Assembly (NCBI GenBank): GCA_963170055.1
Contig: CAUJGJ010000270.1
Coordinates: forward strand, 1-64,000
Reading direction: 5' to 3'
From: Halisarca cf. caerulea
Taxonomy: Eukaryota > Porifera > Demospongiae > Chondrillida > Halisarcidae
Length of the DNA: 64,000 bases
Shown here: positions 63,050 to 64,000 of the stretch, in pieces
How the letters are laid out: each line of letters starts with the position of its first letter
Numbering within the stretch: the first letter of the stretch is position 1
The notes under the pieces: model-generated
What the model was told of the DNA's origin: nothing
Seen by the model: only the letters and a program-made list of their open reading frames with translations
The model's database searches: none
Position numbers and translations under genes: made by a program

Positions 63050-63400
63050 ACAAGAACTGTACAAAAACCATTAAAAAATGGATAAAAGATGTAGGGATGA
63101 AAAATTGTCAATCATCAAATATCACTGGAACAAGGCAGAGTTGTTTGTTGCATAGGGCTGAACAGGCATAGGTATAGACATACAGAGGGTTAGGTATACA
63201 TTGGGCTAGAGGGGCATGAGGATGGACTATGCATAGGTCTAGGACTGACATAGTTCAAGGCATGCATGGGGCTAGACGGATACGGAGCTTGACTGGGTAA
63301 AGGGCTAGACGGGTTAATTCCCTACTTCCCTCAACCTGTTTGCATAAGCTAGCAAAAGGTATCACAAGGGATATAGGGAATTAACCCGTCTAGCCTTCAG
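63050..63400. repeat. fold-back MITE family 1, copy 7
   Basis: Left 200 bp very close to 11331-11540: AAAACCATTAAAAAATGGATAAAAG, AAGGCAGAGTTGTTTG, GGTATAGACATACAGAGGGT. Short central palindrome GGGCTAGACGGGTTAATTCC and GGAATTAACCCGTCTAGCC. The right arm is cut after the centre. Confidence 0.72.
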
Positions 63401-64000
63401 GAAGTCTTTCTGTGCTCTTCAAACATTGGTTAAATTTCAACCTTGTTTTTAGTATGCCTTTGAACATGCGTTGGCCGACCTACGTGGAAATTTCTTGGCC
63501 AATGCCGCAACTTACTAGTTCGGCAAGTCACATATCAGACGGAAATGTTCTCTTTTTCTGACCAAAACACTAAACCACGCGTTTTCCTTAGCAAAATGGG
63601 AACGATCTTGGAGATAAAAGCTTATGGCTATGTATGTAGATAGGGTACGAGCTGATAACTACCCAAAATACCTGTCTACTCCACGGGTTTCTTTAGTGTC
63701 TTCCGAAGAGTCATAATCAACATTGAATGCAATTTTCCTTGATTTCAAAGACTTCGAAACTAAGTTAAAAGACTCAGTGAACGATATTTCCAAGGTCGCC
63801 GCTACGGCCATTTTGTCATTGGTCAACATAATAAAAAAATATGTGCGCATCTAATTTTAGTGTGCATGACTCATTGGCAATAGAAAATTATGTAGCCCAA
63901 TGATCTGTAATACGCAACGCAATGCAGAGTGATTTTTCTGCAGTACGCTTGGTAATCACTGCGTAAAATGATGCGTATTACTATTACGAGATATAAACTT
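63401..64000. other. no feature recognised
   Basis: AT-rich sequence without a recognisable exon, repeat or RNA. Short ORFs only. Confidence 0.5.

Overview
This is a eukaryotic, animal-type window. It lies almost entirely inside one large intron-rich gene on the + strand, a BRWD/PHIP-family WD40 and double-bromodomain chromatin reader. At least 15 short exons (64-257 bp) with GT-AG borders and matching codon phases can be joined from 1299 to 53049. They run in order through the last WD40 repeats, an acidic linker, the cryptic-Tudor region, bromodomain 1 and the first half of bromodomain 2. The 5' part of the gene lies before the window. The rest of bromodomain 2 was not found, so it is probably beyond the right end. 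AT-rich introns, many Penelope-like, CR1-like and REL-type retroelements, THAP/YqaJ transposons and abundant fold-back MITEs suggest a marine invertebrate, possibly a sponge. The species cannot be fixed from the sequence alone.

Layout. 1-2.6 kb: three WD40 exons among MITE remnants. 5.58-7.54 kb: an integrase-like (rve) DNA transposon with long inverted arms made of 19-bp repeats, lying in the intron before the 9.19 kb exon. 9-23 kb: the linker and cryptic-Tudor exons, separated by MITE families. 23.4-27.2 kb: a Penelope-like fragment (- strand) and a CR1-like LINE fragment (+ strand). 28.15-33.57 kb: bromodomain-1 exons, with a Penelope GIY-YIG fragment at 31.67-32.51 kb. 33.57-52.95 kb: a 19.4-kb intron holding microsatellites, two decayed REL-LINE copies (36.4-40.0 kb), a decayed ISL2EU-like transposon with a THAP transposase and a convergent SAP-SWIM-YqaJ gene (40.1-43.6 kb), an almost intact R2/HERO-like retrotransposon (45.2-48.4 kb), a nearly perfect 378-bp palindrome and a third REL-LINE copy. 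52.95-53.05 kb: the first bromodomain-2 exon. 53.1-64 kb: more REL-LINE copies on the - strand, broken up by several MITEs, and no confirmed host exon.

The most interesting observations are these. (1) A Penelope insertion is flanked by a 13-bp target duplication and begins with a 40-bp perfect copy of the bromodomain exon 0.4 kb upstream, which looks like template switching onto the host gene. (2) The R2/HERO-like reverse transcriptase carries a Tudor/SH3-like insertion between motif B and motif C. (3) A hammerhead-like core lies in the Penelope 3' region. (4) Fold-back MITEs have arms that are nearly identical. None of the transposon genes seen here is intact.
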